Made by a program: the position numbers and the translations under genes
Notes under the pieces: model-generated
What the model was told of the DNA's origin: nothing
The model's input: the letters and a program-made list of their open reading frames with translations, nothing else
Databases searched by the model: none
Source: Contendibacter sp031732755
GTDB lineage: Bacteria > Pseudomonadota > Gammaproteobacteria > Competibacterales > Competibacteraceae
Assembly: GCA_031732755.1 (NCBI GenBank)
Contig: JAVMKI010000071.1
Location: forward strand, 1 to 64,000
Length of the DNA: 64,000 nucleotides
Reading direction: 5' to 3'
Part shown: piece after piece, positions 27,425 through 35,514 of the stretch
Layout: each line of letters opens with the position of its first letter
How positions within the stretch are numbered: position 1 is the stretch's first letter

Positions 27425-28834
27425 ATGTTCGCCCTATCCCGTATTCTAGGCCTGGCTACTCTTCTGCTAGCGATTTCCGCCGCACGGTCGGCGATCATCG
27501 AGGAGACGCTGGACGACGCGACTTTCGGTAAACTGCTCATCCAGCGTGGGACCGACGAGCCCAAGGGCGTGGTTCTCTTCGCGTCCGGGATCAACGGCTG
27601 GAGCGCCGAACTGACGGCCACGGCGAAAGCGGTCGCGGAGTTGGATTACGTGGTCGCCGGCATTGACCTGAACGACTACCTGAACCGGCTTGACCGAACC
27701 GAGGCCACCTGCGCCAATCCGGCGACGGATCTCGATCAATTGAATCGACTGATGGAACAACGTTACCCCATCGCGACCCACCAGCCCCCCGTTCTGTTGG
27801 GTTACGGCGCGGGCGCGGCGCTGACCTACGCGGCGCTGGTCCAGGCGGCGGACGACCGTTTCCATGCCGGGGTCGGGGTGGATTTCTGCCCGGAACTGCC
27901 GCTGCGCAAGCCGCTGTGCCCAGGAGCGGCAACGTTGGAAAGCACGACGCTGCCGGATCACAAGGGTGTGCTGCTCAAACCGGTGACGCGAATTTCCACC
28001 ACCTGGTTCGTTTTTCAGAACCGGCCGGCTTGTGATGCCGGCGCCGCCGGGCAGTTCGTCAAATCCATTCAACTGGCCCGGCTGGCCGAAATTCCCGGCG
28101 CGGAGGGCATCAAGAACTGGCTGCCGCCGGTCTCCGCCCTGCTCCAATGGCTGGACCCCGGGATCGTCCGGCAGGTGCAACCCGACGCCAGCGTCAGCGG
28201 CGTGCCGCTCACCGAGGTCCCCGTTACCGGTGGTCCCGACCGGCCGCAACTGGCGGTGATGTTTTCCGGCGATGGCGGCTGGGCGTTGCTCGACCGCGCC
28301 GTGACCGCCGAGTTGGCGAAAAACGGTTTGCCCACGATTGGCTGGGATTCGCTGAGCTACTTTTGGAAGGCCCGCCAACCGGATGAGGTGGCGCTGGATT
28401 TGGAACGGGCGCTGCGCTACTACCTGGATGCTTGGAAGAAGAACCGAATCGTCTTGATCGGCTATTCATTCGGCGCGGACGCGTTACCGGCGGTCGTCAA
28501 CCGCCTGCCGCGGGAATTGCGGGATCGCATCGATTTGATCGCGTTGCTGGGCTTGTCGGATTACGCGTCCTTCAAGTTCAGCCTGAAGGACTGGATCAGC
28601 GATAAGCCCGATGCCACTGACCAACCGGTGCGGCCGGAATTGGAAAAGCTGGGCGGCGTCAAACGGCTGTGCATCCATGGTGCCGATGAAGCAGACGCGA
28701 CCTGCCCGAAGCTAACCGATCTGGGCGTCATTGCCGAAAAGATGCCCGGTGATCACCATTTCGACGAGGATTATCCAGGGGTGGCTCAGCGCATTCTCGA
28801 TCAGTTGCCGCCGTTACCGCCGGCGAAGCCCTGA
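27425..28834 (+). CDS. acvB: AcvB/VirJ-like periplasmic lipid hydrolase
   Basis: A 469-residue secreted alpha/beta-hydrolase-like protein, related to Agrobacterium AcvB/VirJ and Rhizobium AtvA. AcvB hydrolyses lysyl-phosphatidylglycerol, and atvA lies beside lpiA (an mprF homologue) in rhizobia. A signal peptide covers about residues 1-22 (RILGLATLLLAISAARSA). The N-terminal half has a hydrolase-like GYGAGAAL; the C-terminal half has MFSGDGGW and the nucleophile motif GYSFGAD, and GDHHFDEDY near the end supplies a His. The ATG at 27425 is chosen for the signal peptide. With mprF upstream, it probably turns over the lipid MprF makes. Confidence 0.82.
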   Translation: MFALSRILGLATLLLAISAARSAIIEETLDDATFGKLLIQRGTDEPKGVVLFASGINGWSAELTATAKAVAELDYVVAGIDLNDYLNRLDRTEATCANPATDLDQLNRLMEQRYPIATHQPPVLLGYGAGAALTYAALVQAADDRFHAGVGVDFCPELPLRKPLCPGAATLESTTLPDHKGVLLKPVTRISTTWFVFQNRPACDAGAAGQFVKSIQLARLAEIPGAEGIKNWLPPVSALLQWLDPGIVRQVQPDASVSGVPLTEVPVTGGPDRPQLAVMFSGDGGWALLDRAVTAELAKNGLPTIGWDSLSYFWKARQPDEVALDLERALRYYLDAWKKNRIVLIGYSFGADALPAVVNRLPRELRDRIDLIALLGLSDYASFKFSLKDWISDKPDATDQPVRPELEKLGGVKRLCIHGADEADATCPKLTDLGVIAEKMPGDHHFDEDYPGVAQRILDQLPPLPPAKP

Positions 28835-28845
28835 AGAGTCCGAAC

Positions 28846-29676
28846 ATGGCGGTTTACGCGATCGGTGATATTCAGGGTTGTTACGACCCTCTCGCGCGCC
28901 TGTTGGATCGGTTGCGATTCGATCCCGCTGCCGACGTGTTGTGGCTGGTCGGCGATTTGGTCAATCGCGGCCCCCATTCGGTGGAAGTATTGCGGTTGGT
29001 GCATGGCTTGGGCGAGCAGGCGGTAGTGGTGCTGGGCAATCACGATCTGACCCTGTTGGCGGTGGCCGCCGATCTGGTCAAACCTAAACGCAAGGACACG
29101 TTCCACACCATTCTCGATGCGCCCGACCAGGGCGAATTGCTGGACTGGCTGCGCCAGCGGCCGTTGTTGCATCACGATGCGGCGCTGGGCTTTACCTTGG
29201 TTCACGCGGGCCTGCCCCCACAGTGGGATTTGGCCCTGGCGCAATGCTGCGCGGCGGAACTGGAGGCGACCCTGCGCGGACCGAATTACGAGGATTTCCT
29301 GGCCGAAATGTTCGGCGGCAAACCACGTCGCTGGCGCGATGATCTGGTCGGTTACGACCGGCTGCGCTTCACTGTCAATGCTCTAACCCGAATACGATTC
29401 TGCACGGCCGACGGCACCTTATCCTTCTCCGAAAAAGGCCCTCCCGGCAATCAGGAACCCGGCCTGTTGCCCTGGTTCGCCGTGCCAGGCCGGCGCAATG
29501 CCGATCTCAACCTCGTGTTCGGTCACTGGGCGGCGCTGGGTTATTACCGCGCGCCGGGCATTTACGCGCTCGACAGCGGCTGTGTGTGGGGTAATCGGCT
29601 GACCGCGATCCGACTGGACGCACCCGACGTCCCCGCCTGGAGCGTACCGGCGACTGACTCGCTGCCGCCAACATGA
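28846..29676 (+). CDS. apaH: symmetrical diadenosine tetraphosphatase
   Basis: Calcineurin-like phosphoesterase that splits Ap4A into two ADP. 276 residues. Metal-binding motifs are complete: GDIQGCYDPL (residues 7-16), GDLVNRGPHSVEV, GNHDLTLLAV, then LVHAGLPPQWD and FGHWAALGYY. It starts 12 bases after the acvB-like stop and ends overlapping folA by four bases; apaH-folA pairing is common in gammaproteobacteria. Confidence 0.95.
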   Translation: MAVYAIGDIQGCYDPLARLLDRLRFDPAADVLWLVGDLVNRGPHSVEVLRLVHGLGEQAVVVLGNHDLTLLAVAADLVKPKRKDTFHTILDAPDQGELLDWLRQRPLLHHDAALGFTLVHAGLPPQWDLALAQCCAAELEATLRGPNYEDFLAEMFGGKPRRWRDDLVGYDRLRFTVNALTRIRFCTADGTLSFSEKGPPGNQEPGLLPWFAVPGRRNADLNLVFGHWAALGYYRAPGIYALDSGCVWGNRLTAIRLDAPDVPAWSVPATDSLPPT

Positions 29677-30209
29677 CGCCGCAACTCGCGTTGATTGCCG
29701 CGCTGGCGCGCAACCGGGTGATCGGTCGCGATCATCGCCTGCCCTGGCGGCTACCGGCGGATTTGCGCTTCTTCAAGCAAACGACGATGGGCAAGCCGTT
29801 GCTGATGGGGCGACGCACCTGGGAATCCATTGGCCGACCGCTGCCGGGTCGCCGGATGATCGTCTTGAGCCGCAACCCAGACTATCAAGCCCCTGGCTGC
29901 ACGGTGGCGCGATCCCTGGATGAAGCATGGGATGTCGCCGGCGTGGTTCCCGAGATCATGGTGATCGGCGGAGCAACGTTGTACGCGCAAACCTTGCCAC
30001 GGGCCGAGCGGTTGTATCTGACGTTGGTGGAAACGGAAGTGCCTGGGGACGTTTGGTTTCCGAAATGGGACGAGAGGGACTGGCGGCTGGTTTGGGAAGA
30101 AGCACGCCCGGCGGATGGGGATCACCTCTGGCCGTACCGGTTTCAGCGGTGGGAGCGGACGGGTTGCTCAACCCCCACCAGTTTCTTCGGGGGTCTGAAT
30201 AAACCTTGA
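29673..30209 (+). CDS. folA: dihydrofolate reductase
   Basis: NADPH-dependent reduction of dihydrofolate to tetrahydrofolate. 178 residues: LIAALARNRVIGRDHRLPW (Met20-loop region), LRFFKQTTMGKPLLMGRRTW, ESIGRPLPGRRMIVLSR, and VIGGATLYAQTLPRAERLYL match FolA. It is coupled to apaH (ATGA). The last ~17 residues (GCSTPTSFFGGLNKP) extend beyond the typical end and look unconserved. Confidence 0.95.
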   Translation: MTPQLALIAALARNRVIGRDHRLPWRLPADLRFFKQTTMGKPLLMGRRTWESIGRPLPGRRMIVLSRNPDYQAPGCTVARSLDEAWDVAGVVPEIMVIGGATLYAQTLPRAERLYLTLVETEVPGDVWFPKWDERDWRLVWEEARPADGDHLWPYRFQRWERTGCSTPTSFFGGLNKP

Positions 30210-30316
30210 ATTTATCGATAGCCTTTCTCAGCCCGTTCTTATCGCTGGGGTTTTCATTGCGGCGGGCTGGAGCGCTAATTGTCAGCTTACCGATAGGACA
30301 AGAAGCCGCTCAGCAA

Positions 30317-30346
30317 AAAGGGTTAGCTCTTTCGAGCTAACCCTTT
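30317..30346 (-). terminator. rho-independent terminator of tRNA transcript
   Basis: AAAGGGTTAGCTC and GAGCTAACCCTTT form a 13-bp perfect stem around a TTTC loop. Read on the minus strand it is followed by a T-run and lies nine bases after tRNA-Arg. It could also stop folA transcription from the other side. Confidence 0.85.
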
Positions 30347-30354
30347 GTCTTATC

Positions 30355-30431
30355 TGGCGCGCCCGGAGAGATTCGAACTCCCGACCCCTTGGTTCGTAGC
30401 CAAGTACTCTATCCAACTGAGCTACGGGCGC
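30355..30431 (-). tRNA. tRNA-Arg(ACG)
   Basis: A 77-base tRNA with encoded CCA. Acceptor GCGCCCG pairs with CGGGCGC; D-arm AGCTCAGTTGGATAGAGT; anticodon stem TTGGC/GCCAA-type around loop CTACGAA with anticodon ACG; T-arm GGAGTTCGAATCTCTCC. The ACG wobble base is presumably deaminated to inosine to read CGN codons. Confidence 0.95.
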
Positions 30432-30499
30432 GTTAAGCGGGGAGCGGATTGTACGAACCGGATGAAGCCTTGTCAATTCCGCACGATCCGCAAACAAAC

Positions 30500-30593
30500 T
30501 GGCGGAGAGAGAGGGATTCGAACCCTCGATGGAGTTTTATGTCCCCATACTCCCTTAGCAGGGGAGCGCCTTCAGCCGCTCGGCCATCTCTCC
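30500..30593 (-). tRNA. tRNA-Ser(GCT)
   Basis: A 94-base type II tRNA with a long variable arm and encoded CCA. Acceptor GGAGAGA pairs with TCTCTCC; the anticodon loop CTGCTAA gives anticodon GCT for AGC/AGU; the T-arm GAGGGTTCGAATCCCTC is perfect. It is the first gene of the tRNA-Ser/tRNA-Arg transcript downstream of csrA, as in many gammaproteobacteria. Confidence 0.96.
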
Positions 30594-30631
30594 GGGGCGA
30601 CGCCCGTCGAGCGGGCATCAAGAAGATGATG

Positions 30632-30660
30632 AGAATACCGGTTGTAAACGCCGGCGTAAA
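30632..30660 (-). promoter_or_regulatory. promoter for tRNA-Ser/tRNA-Arg
   Basis: On the minus strand, TTTACG (30655-30660) and TATTCT (30632-30637) are separated by exactly 17 bases and lie about 40 bases ahead of tRNA-Ser. Confidence 0.5.
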
Positions 30661-30667
30661 GCCCTAT

Positions 30668-30874
30668 TTAACCTTCATGACCACCAGTGGGCGGTTGCGC
30701 GGCGCCATCCTGCTCGCGTTTGATCCGTTCGTAGATTTCCTCACGATGCACCGCAATGTCCTTGGGGGCGTTGACGCCAATGCGGACCTGATTACCTTTC
30801 ACGCCGAGCACGGTCACCGTCACTTCGTCACCGATCATCAGCGTTTCCCCAACTCTGCGCGTCAGAATCAACAT
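30668..30874 (-). CDS. csrA: carbon storage regulator CsrA
   Basis: Small dimeric RNA-binding protein that binds GGA motifs in mRNA leaders and controls carbon storage, motility and biofilm genes. 68 residues. The conserved core MLILTRRVGETLMIGDEVTV and VRIGVNAPKDIAVHREEIYE is intact, including the RNA-contacting residues near Leu4/Arg6 and Arg44. The C-terminal ~17 residues are a variable tail. The gene lies between lysC and tRNA-Ser, the classical gammaproteobacterial position. Confidence 0.97.
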   Translation of the reverse strand: MLILTRRVGETLMIGDEVTVTVLGVKGNQVRIGVNAPKDIAVHREEIYERIKREQDGAAQPPTGGHEG

Positions 30875-31027
30875 GTCAAGCTACTCCTTGTTTTCCATTA
30901 ACAGCACCAGGTCATTGCGGTTTTTGACAGTCCGCGTCTGTAAACGGTCTATTCCCGTTATCGGATTTTTCCGCCTACTCCAGCTTGGCGCTACCGAGCC
31001 GATCCCGGACCGAGATACGGCTAGAGA

Positions 31028-32260
31028 TCAGGCGGCTTTGTCCAGCCCGAACGCCTCGTGAAGCGTGCGCACCCCCAGCTCCAGATACTTTTCATCCACC
31101 ACCACCGAGATTTTGATTTCGGAGGTTGAAATCATGCGGATGTTGATCCTTTCCTTCGCCAGCGCCTGAAACATCTTGCTGGCGACACCGGCATGAGACC
31201 GCATCCCAATGCCGACCAGGGATAGCTTGGCGATCTTGGTATCACCGGAAACTTCGCGGGCACCGAGTTGCGAAGCGTATTGCCGCAGGATTTCCAGCGC
31301 GCGTTCGTAGTCGTTGCGGTGCACCGTGAAGGTGAAGTCGGTAGTGCCGTCGCGCCCGATGTTCTGCACGATCATGTCCACTTCGATATTGGCATCGGAT
31401 ACCGGCCCCAGAATGCTGAAGGCAACACCTGGTCGGTCGGGGACACCCAGCACGGTCAACTTGGCTTCGTCGCGGTTAAACGCAATGCCGGAAATCAATT
31501 CTTTTTCCATCTGCTCGGCCTCAAACGCTTCCTCGAAGGTAATTAACGTGCCGGGACCTTCCTGAAAGGTGGAAAGCACACGTAATGGGACATTGTGTTT
31601 GCCGGCGAATTCCACCGAGCGAATCTGCAATACCTTGGAGCCGAGACTGGCCATCTCCAGCATCTCCTCGAAGGTGATGCGGTCCAGCCGACGGGCTTCG
31701 GGCACCACTCGGGGATCGGTGGTGTAGACGCCGTCCACGTCGGTGTAAATCTGGCACTCGTCCGCCTTGAGCGCGGCGGCCAAGGCAACGCCGGTAGTGT
31801 CGGAGCCACCCCGGCCCAACGTGGTGATATTGCCGTCCTCGTCCACGCCCTGGAAACCGGCGACCACCACCACCCGCCCCGCGTCGAGATCGGCGCGCAT
31901 GGTGTCGCTCTCGACATCTTCAATGCGGGCCTTGTTGAAGGCATTGTCGGTAAGAATACGAACCTGGCCGCCGGTATAAGAGCGGGCCGGACAGCCACGT
32001 TTTTCCAGCGCGATGCATAGCAACGCAATCGTCACCTGCTCGCCGGTGGCCATCAGTACGTCCAATTCGCGAGGATTGGGACGCGGCGCAATACCCTTGG
32101 CCAAGCCGATCAGCCGGTCGGTTTCACCGCTCATGGCCGACACCACCACCACCACCTGATGGCCGCGCGCGCGCCAACCGATCACTTTTTCCGCCACGTT
32201 CTCGATACGCTCAATGTTACCCACCGAGGTACCGCCGTATTTCTGTACGATAAGCGCCAT
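31028..32260 (-). CDS. lysC: aspartate kinase
   Basis: Phosphorylates aspartate as the first step to lysine, threonine and methionine. 410 residues: kinase domain with the signature VQKYGGTSVGNIERI at the N-terminus and TTLGRGGSDTTGVALAAAL mid-domain, then two C-terminal ACT domains for feedback inhibition (VLGVPDRPGVAFSILGPVSD and IGMRSHAGVASKMFQALAKE). The ATG at 32260 places the signature at the N-terminus; the open frame extends 79 codons upstream without similarity. An internal ribosome start producing a separate beta subunit, as in some relatives, cannot be excluded. Confidence 0.95.
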   Translation of the reverse strand: MALIVQKYGGTSVGNIERIENVAEKVIGWRARGHQVVVVVSAMSGETDRLIGLAKGIAPRPNPRELDVLMATGEQVTIALLCIALEKRGCPARSYTGGQVRILTDNAFNKARIEDVESDTMRADLDAGRVVVVAGFQGVDEDGNITTLGRGGSDTTGVALAAALKADECQIYTDVDGVYTTDPRVVPEARRLDRITFEEMLEMASLGSKVLQIRSVEFAGKHNVPLRVLSTFQEGPGTLITFEEAFEAEQMEKELISGIAFNRDEAKLTVLGVPDRPGVAFSILGPVSDANIEVDMIVQNIGRDGTTDFTFTVHRNDYERALEILRQYASQLGAREVSGDTKIAKLSLVGIGMRSHAGVASKMFQALAKERINIRMISTSEIKISVVVDEKYLELGVRTLHEAFGLDKAA

Positions 32261-32381
32261 GGTTTCCCTACTGAAAAACAGGTCTCGTTCCCACCTTGAA
32301 AGGCCCAGGTGGTTCGTAAAGGCGGCGATTATAGCGAAAGGCGGGAAATCTCCAAGCGATTCCCGTGCTATCCGCGCAGAC

Positions 32382-35009
32382 TCAGACCAGTTGGCCGCGC
32401 ACCCATTCCGGCACGGAACGCAGCGCGGTGTCCAGCTTCGCGGGATCCGTACCGCCAGCCTGAGCCATGTCCGCGCGGCCACCACCCTTGCCGCCAACCT
32501 GTTGCGCGACCATGTTAACCAGATCGCCGGCCTTGAGCCGGCGAGTTTCCGCTGGGGTCACGCCGGCCACCAACCGCACCTTGCCGTCCTCGACCGTGGC
32601 CAGTACCACCGCCGCTGCCTTGAGCTGATCCTTGCAGCGATCCGCCGCCTCGCGCAAGGTCTTGGCATCCACGCCGTCCAACCGGGCGGCCAACACCTTG
32701 ACGCCGTCCACTTCCACCACCTGGCTCAGCAAATCGGCGCCTTGGCCGCTGGCCAGCCGACCTTTGAGCTGCTCAATTTCCTTCTCCAGTTGTCGGGCGC
32801 GTTCGACCAGTTGCCGAACCTTGTCGGGGAAGTTGTCGCGGTCGCCCTTGACCAGTTGCGCCGCCTGCCGGGCGCGGTCCTGCAACGCGGCCACGTAATC
32901 CAGCGCCCGTTCCCCAGTCACCGCCTCGATGCGACGCACGCCGGCGGCCACGCCGCCCTCGGAAACGATCTTGAACAGGCCGATGTCACCAACCCGGTGG
33001 ACATGGGTGCCGCCGCACAGTTCGGTGGAAAATTCACCCATCCGCAACACCCGCACCCGATCACCGTATTTTTCGCCGAATAGCGCCATGGCTCCGGCGG
33101 CGATGGCGTCTTCCGGCGTCATGATCGTGGTTTCGACCGCGACGTTACCGCGAATCTGGGCGTTGACCAACCGTTCGATGGCGTCCAGTTGTTCGGCGCT
33201 GATCGGCTCAAAATGAGAAAAGTCGAAGCGCAGCCGTTGCGCATCCACCAGCGAACCTTTTTGCGTCACATGCGTGCCCAATATCCGGCGCAATGCCGCG
33301 TGCAGCAGATGCGTCGCGGAGTGATGCAGGGCGGTCGCCTGGCGCTGAACGGCGTTCACCTGCGCGAGCACGCGATCGCCACGCCGCAGTTGCCCTTGTT
33401 TCAGCGCACCGATGTGGGTAAACACACCCTCACCCTGCTTTTGGGTGTCGCGGACTTCGAATTCCACGCCATCGGCCCGCAACCAGCCGGTATCGCCGAC
33501 TTGGCCGCCGGATTCGGCATAGAACGGGGTGCGATCCAAGATCACCATCCCTTCCTCGCCCGCGTTCAGCGCCTCGACGACCTGACCAACATGGAACAGC
33601 GCCACCACGGTAGTCTCTTCCTCCAACCGGTCGTAACCGTGGAATTCGGTGCAACCTTCGACGCCGAGGTTGGCGGTCTGGCGCAGACCAAATTGGCTAT
33701 GGGCGCGTGCCCGTGCCCGCTGCGCTTCCATTTCCCGCTCGAAACCGGCGTTGTCCACCTGCAAGCCGCGCTCGCGGGCGATGTCGGCGGTTAGATCGAC
33801 TGGGAAACCGTAGGTGTCATAGAGCTTGAACACGGTTTCGCCAGGGATGACCGCGCTGGGCAAGGCAGCGATGTCTTCTTCCAGCAATTTCATACCATGG
33901 GACAGGGTTTCGGCGAAGCGTTCCTCTTCCTGGCGGATGACGCGTTCCACCTGGGCCTCGGCTTGGGTCAAGCTTGGATAGGCCTCGCCCATTTCCACCA
34001 CGAGCGGCCGAACCAAAGTGTGGAAGAAACTGCCTTCCACGCCCAGCTTGTAGCCGTGGCGAATGGCGCGGCGCATGATTCGCCGCAGCACGTAGCCGCG
34101 CCCTTCGTTGGACGGCAGCACGCCGTCGGCGATCAGAAAAGCGGTGGCGCGAATGTGGTCGGCGATGACCCGCAGCGAACTGGACTGCAAATCGACCGCG
34201 CCCGTCGCGGTAGCGGCGGCCCGAATCAGGTTCTGAAACAGGTCGATTTCGTAATTACTGTGCACGCCTTGCATCACCGCCGCCAACCGTTCCAGCCCCA
34301 TGCCGGTATCGACCGACGGTTTGGGCAATGGGGTCAGCGCGCCATCGGCGCTCCGGTCGAACTGCATGAACACCAGATTCCAGATTTCGATGTAGCGGTC
34401 GCCGTCGGCGTCTGGCGTGCCGGGCGGGCCACCGGCGATTTCCGGGCCGTGGTCATAAAAGATTTCCGAGCAGGGGCCGCAAGGGCCAGTGTCGCCCATG
34501 GCCCAGAAGTTGTCGCTCTCGTAGCGTTTGCCGCCGGGCTTGTCGCCGATGCGGGTGATACGGTCACGCGGAACCTCGATCTCGTCGGCCCAGACCTGGT
34601 ACGCCTCGTCGTCGGTCTCGTAAACCGTGACCCACAGCTTGTCCACCGGCATCCGCAAGACCCCGGTCAGGAATTCCCAGGCGAAATGGATAGCGTCCCG
34701 CTTGAAATAGTCGCCAAAGCTGAAGTTGCCCAGCATTTCGAAGAAGGTGTGGTGGCGCGCGGTATAACCCACGTTTTCCAAGTCGTTGTGTTTGCCGCCG
34801 GCCCGCACGCAGCGCTGCGCGGTCGCGGCCCGGCGGTAGGAACGGTGGTCGCGGCCAGTGAACACGTCCTTGAATTGCACCATGCCAGCGTTGGTGAACA
34901 GCAGTGTGCTGTCGTTGAGCGGGACCAGCGGGCTGCTGGCCACCACCTCGTGGCCGTGATCACGGAAATAATCGAGGAAAAGTTTGCGAAGTTCGGCGCT
35001 GCTGGTCAT
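32382..35009 (-). CDS. alaS: alanyl-tRNA synthetase
   Basis: Class IIa synthetase that charges tRNA(Ala), with editing activity. 875 residues: catalytic domain with class II motifs (TAEL-type start SSAELRKLFLDYF, HTFFEMLGNFSFGDYFKRDA, STLLFTNAGMVQFKDVF), editing domain with the zinc-binding HHSATHLLHAALR and CGGTHVHRVGDIG motifs, and the C-Ala domain ending VGGKGGGRADMAQAGG. All signature residues are present. It lies in the conserved recA-recX-alaS order. Confidence 0.97.
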   Translation of the reverse strand: MTSSAELRKLFLDYFRDHGHEVVASSPLVPLNDSTLLFTNAGMVQFKDVFTGRDHRSYRRAATAQRCVRAGGKHNDLENVGYTARHHTFFEMLGNFSFGDYFKRDAIHFAWEFLTGVLRMPVDKLWVTVYETDDEAYQVWADEIEVPRDRITRIGDKPGGKRYESDNFWAMGDTGPCGPCSEIFYDHGPEIAGGPPGTPDADGDRYIEIWNLVFMQFDRSADGALTPLPKPSVDTGMGLERLAAVMQGVHSNYEIDLFQNLIRAAATATGAVDLQSSSLRVIADHIRATAFLIADGVLPSNEGRGYVLRRIMRRAIRHGYKLGVEGSFFHTLVRPLVVEMGEAYPSLTQAEAQVERVIRQEEERFAETLSHGMKLLEEDIAALPSAVIPGETVFKLYDTYGFPVDLTADIARERGLQVDNAGFEREMEAQRARARAHSQFGLRQTANLGVEGCTEFHGYDRLEEETTVVALFHVGQVVEALNAGEEGMVILDRTPFYAESGGQVGDTGWLRADGVEFEVRDTQKQGEGVFTHIGALKQGQLRRGDRVLAQVNAVQRQATALHHSATHLLHAALRRILGTHVTQKGSLVDAQRLRFDFSHFEPISAEQLDAIERLVNAQIRGNVAVETTIMTPEDAIAAGAMALFGEKYGDRVRVLRMGEFSTELCGGTHVHRVGDIGLFKIVSEGGVAAGVRRIEAVTGERALDYVAALQDRARQAAQLVKGDRDNFPDKVRQLVERARQLEKEIEQLKGRLASGQGADLLSQVVEVDGVKVLAARLDGVDAKTLREAADRCKDQLKAAAVVLATVEDGKVRLVAGVTPAETRRLKAGDLVNMVAQQVGGKGGGRADMAQAGGTDPAKLDTALRSVPEWVRGQLV

Positions 35010-35040
35010 GGTCGGGCTTCAGGTCAGGTTCGGAGGCGAA

Positions 35041-35514
35041 TTAAACAATTTCAAATAGTTGTTTGATTTGGTCCAGAGTAAAGCCATGCTGGCGCAATAC
35101 CCGGGTTTGCTGGAGGCGTCCGGCGGCGTCGACAGGGACCTGGGATTTAAAGCATTTACGATGCAGTTCCTTCAGTTTGGGCAACCAGTCGTTTTGCAGA
35201 TCCGCCAAGGCGTGATCGACCAATTCCTGGGGAATGCCACGCTCCCGTAGTTCACTGGCAATGCGCAGCGGCCCGTAACCCTTGTCGGCTCGCGCACAGG
35301 CGTACAACTCCGCGTAACGGCCTTCATCCAGCAAGCGTTCCTCGATCAACCGCTCCAGCACCAGATCGATGCGTTCGGGCGGATAGCCGCGCTGGAGCAG
35401 TTTCTGGCGCAACTCCAGGCGGGAATGCTCGCGCCGGGCCAGCAGCGCCATGGCCTTGGCGCGAACCACCGCCGGGTCAGCGGCGGCGCTTTCAGAGGTC
35501 CGCGTCCAATTCAT
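35041..35514 (-). CDS. recX: RecA regulator RecX
   Basis: Modulator that caps RecA filaments. About 157 residues from the ATG at 35514, made of three-helix repeats typical of RecX (LLARREHSRLELRQKLLQRG, RLIEERLLDEGRYAELYACA, GYGPLRIASELRERGIPQEL). The start at 35514 overlaps the recA 3' end by 23 bases; the open frame continues further upstream, but that part would only repeat the recA tail in another frame. Overlap suggests coupled expression with recA. Confidence 0.88.
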   Translation of the reverse strand: MNWTRTSESAAADPAVVRAKAMALLARREHSRLELRQKLLQRGYPPERIDLVLERLIEERLLDEGRYAELYACARADKGYGPLRIASELRERGIPQELVDHALADLQNDWLPKLKELHRKCFKSQVPVDAAGRLQQTRVLRQHGFTLDQIKQLFEIV

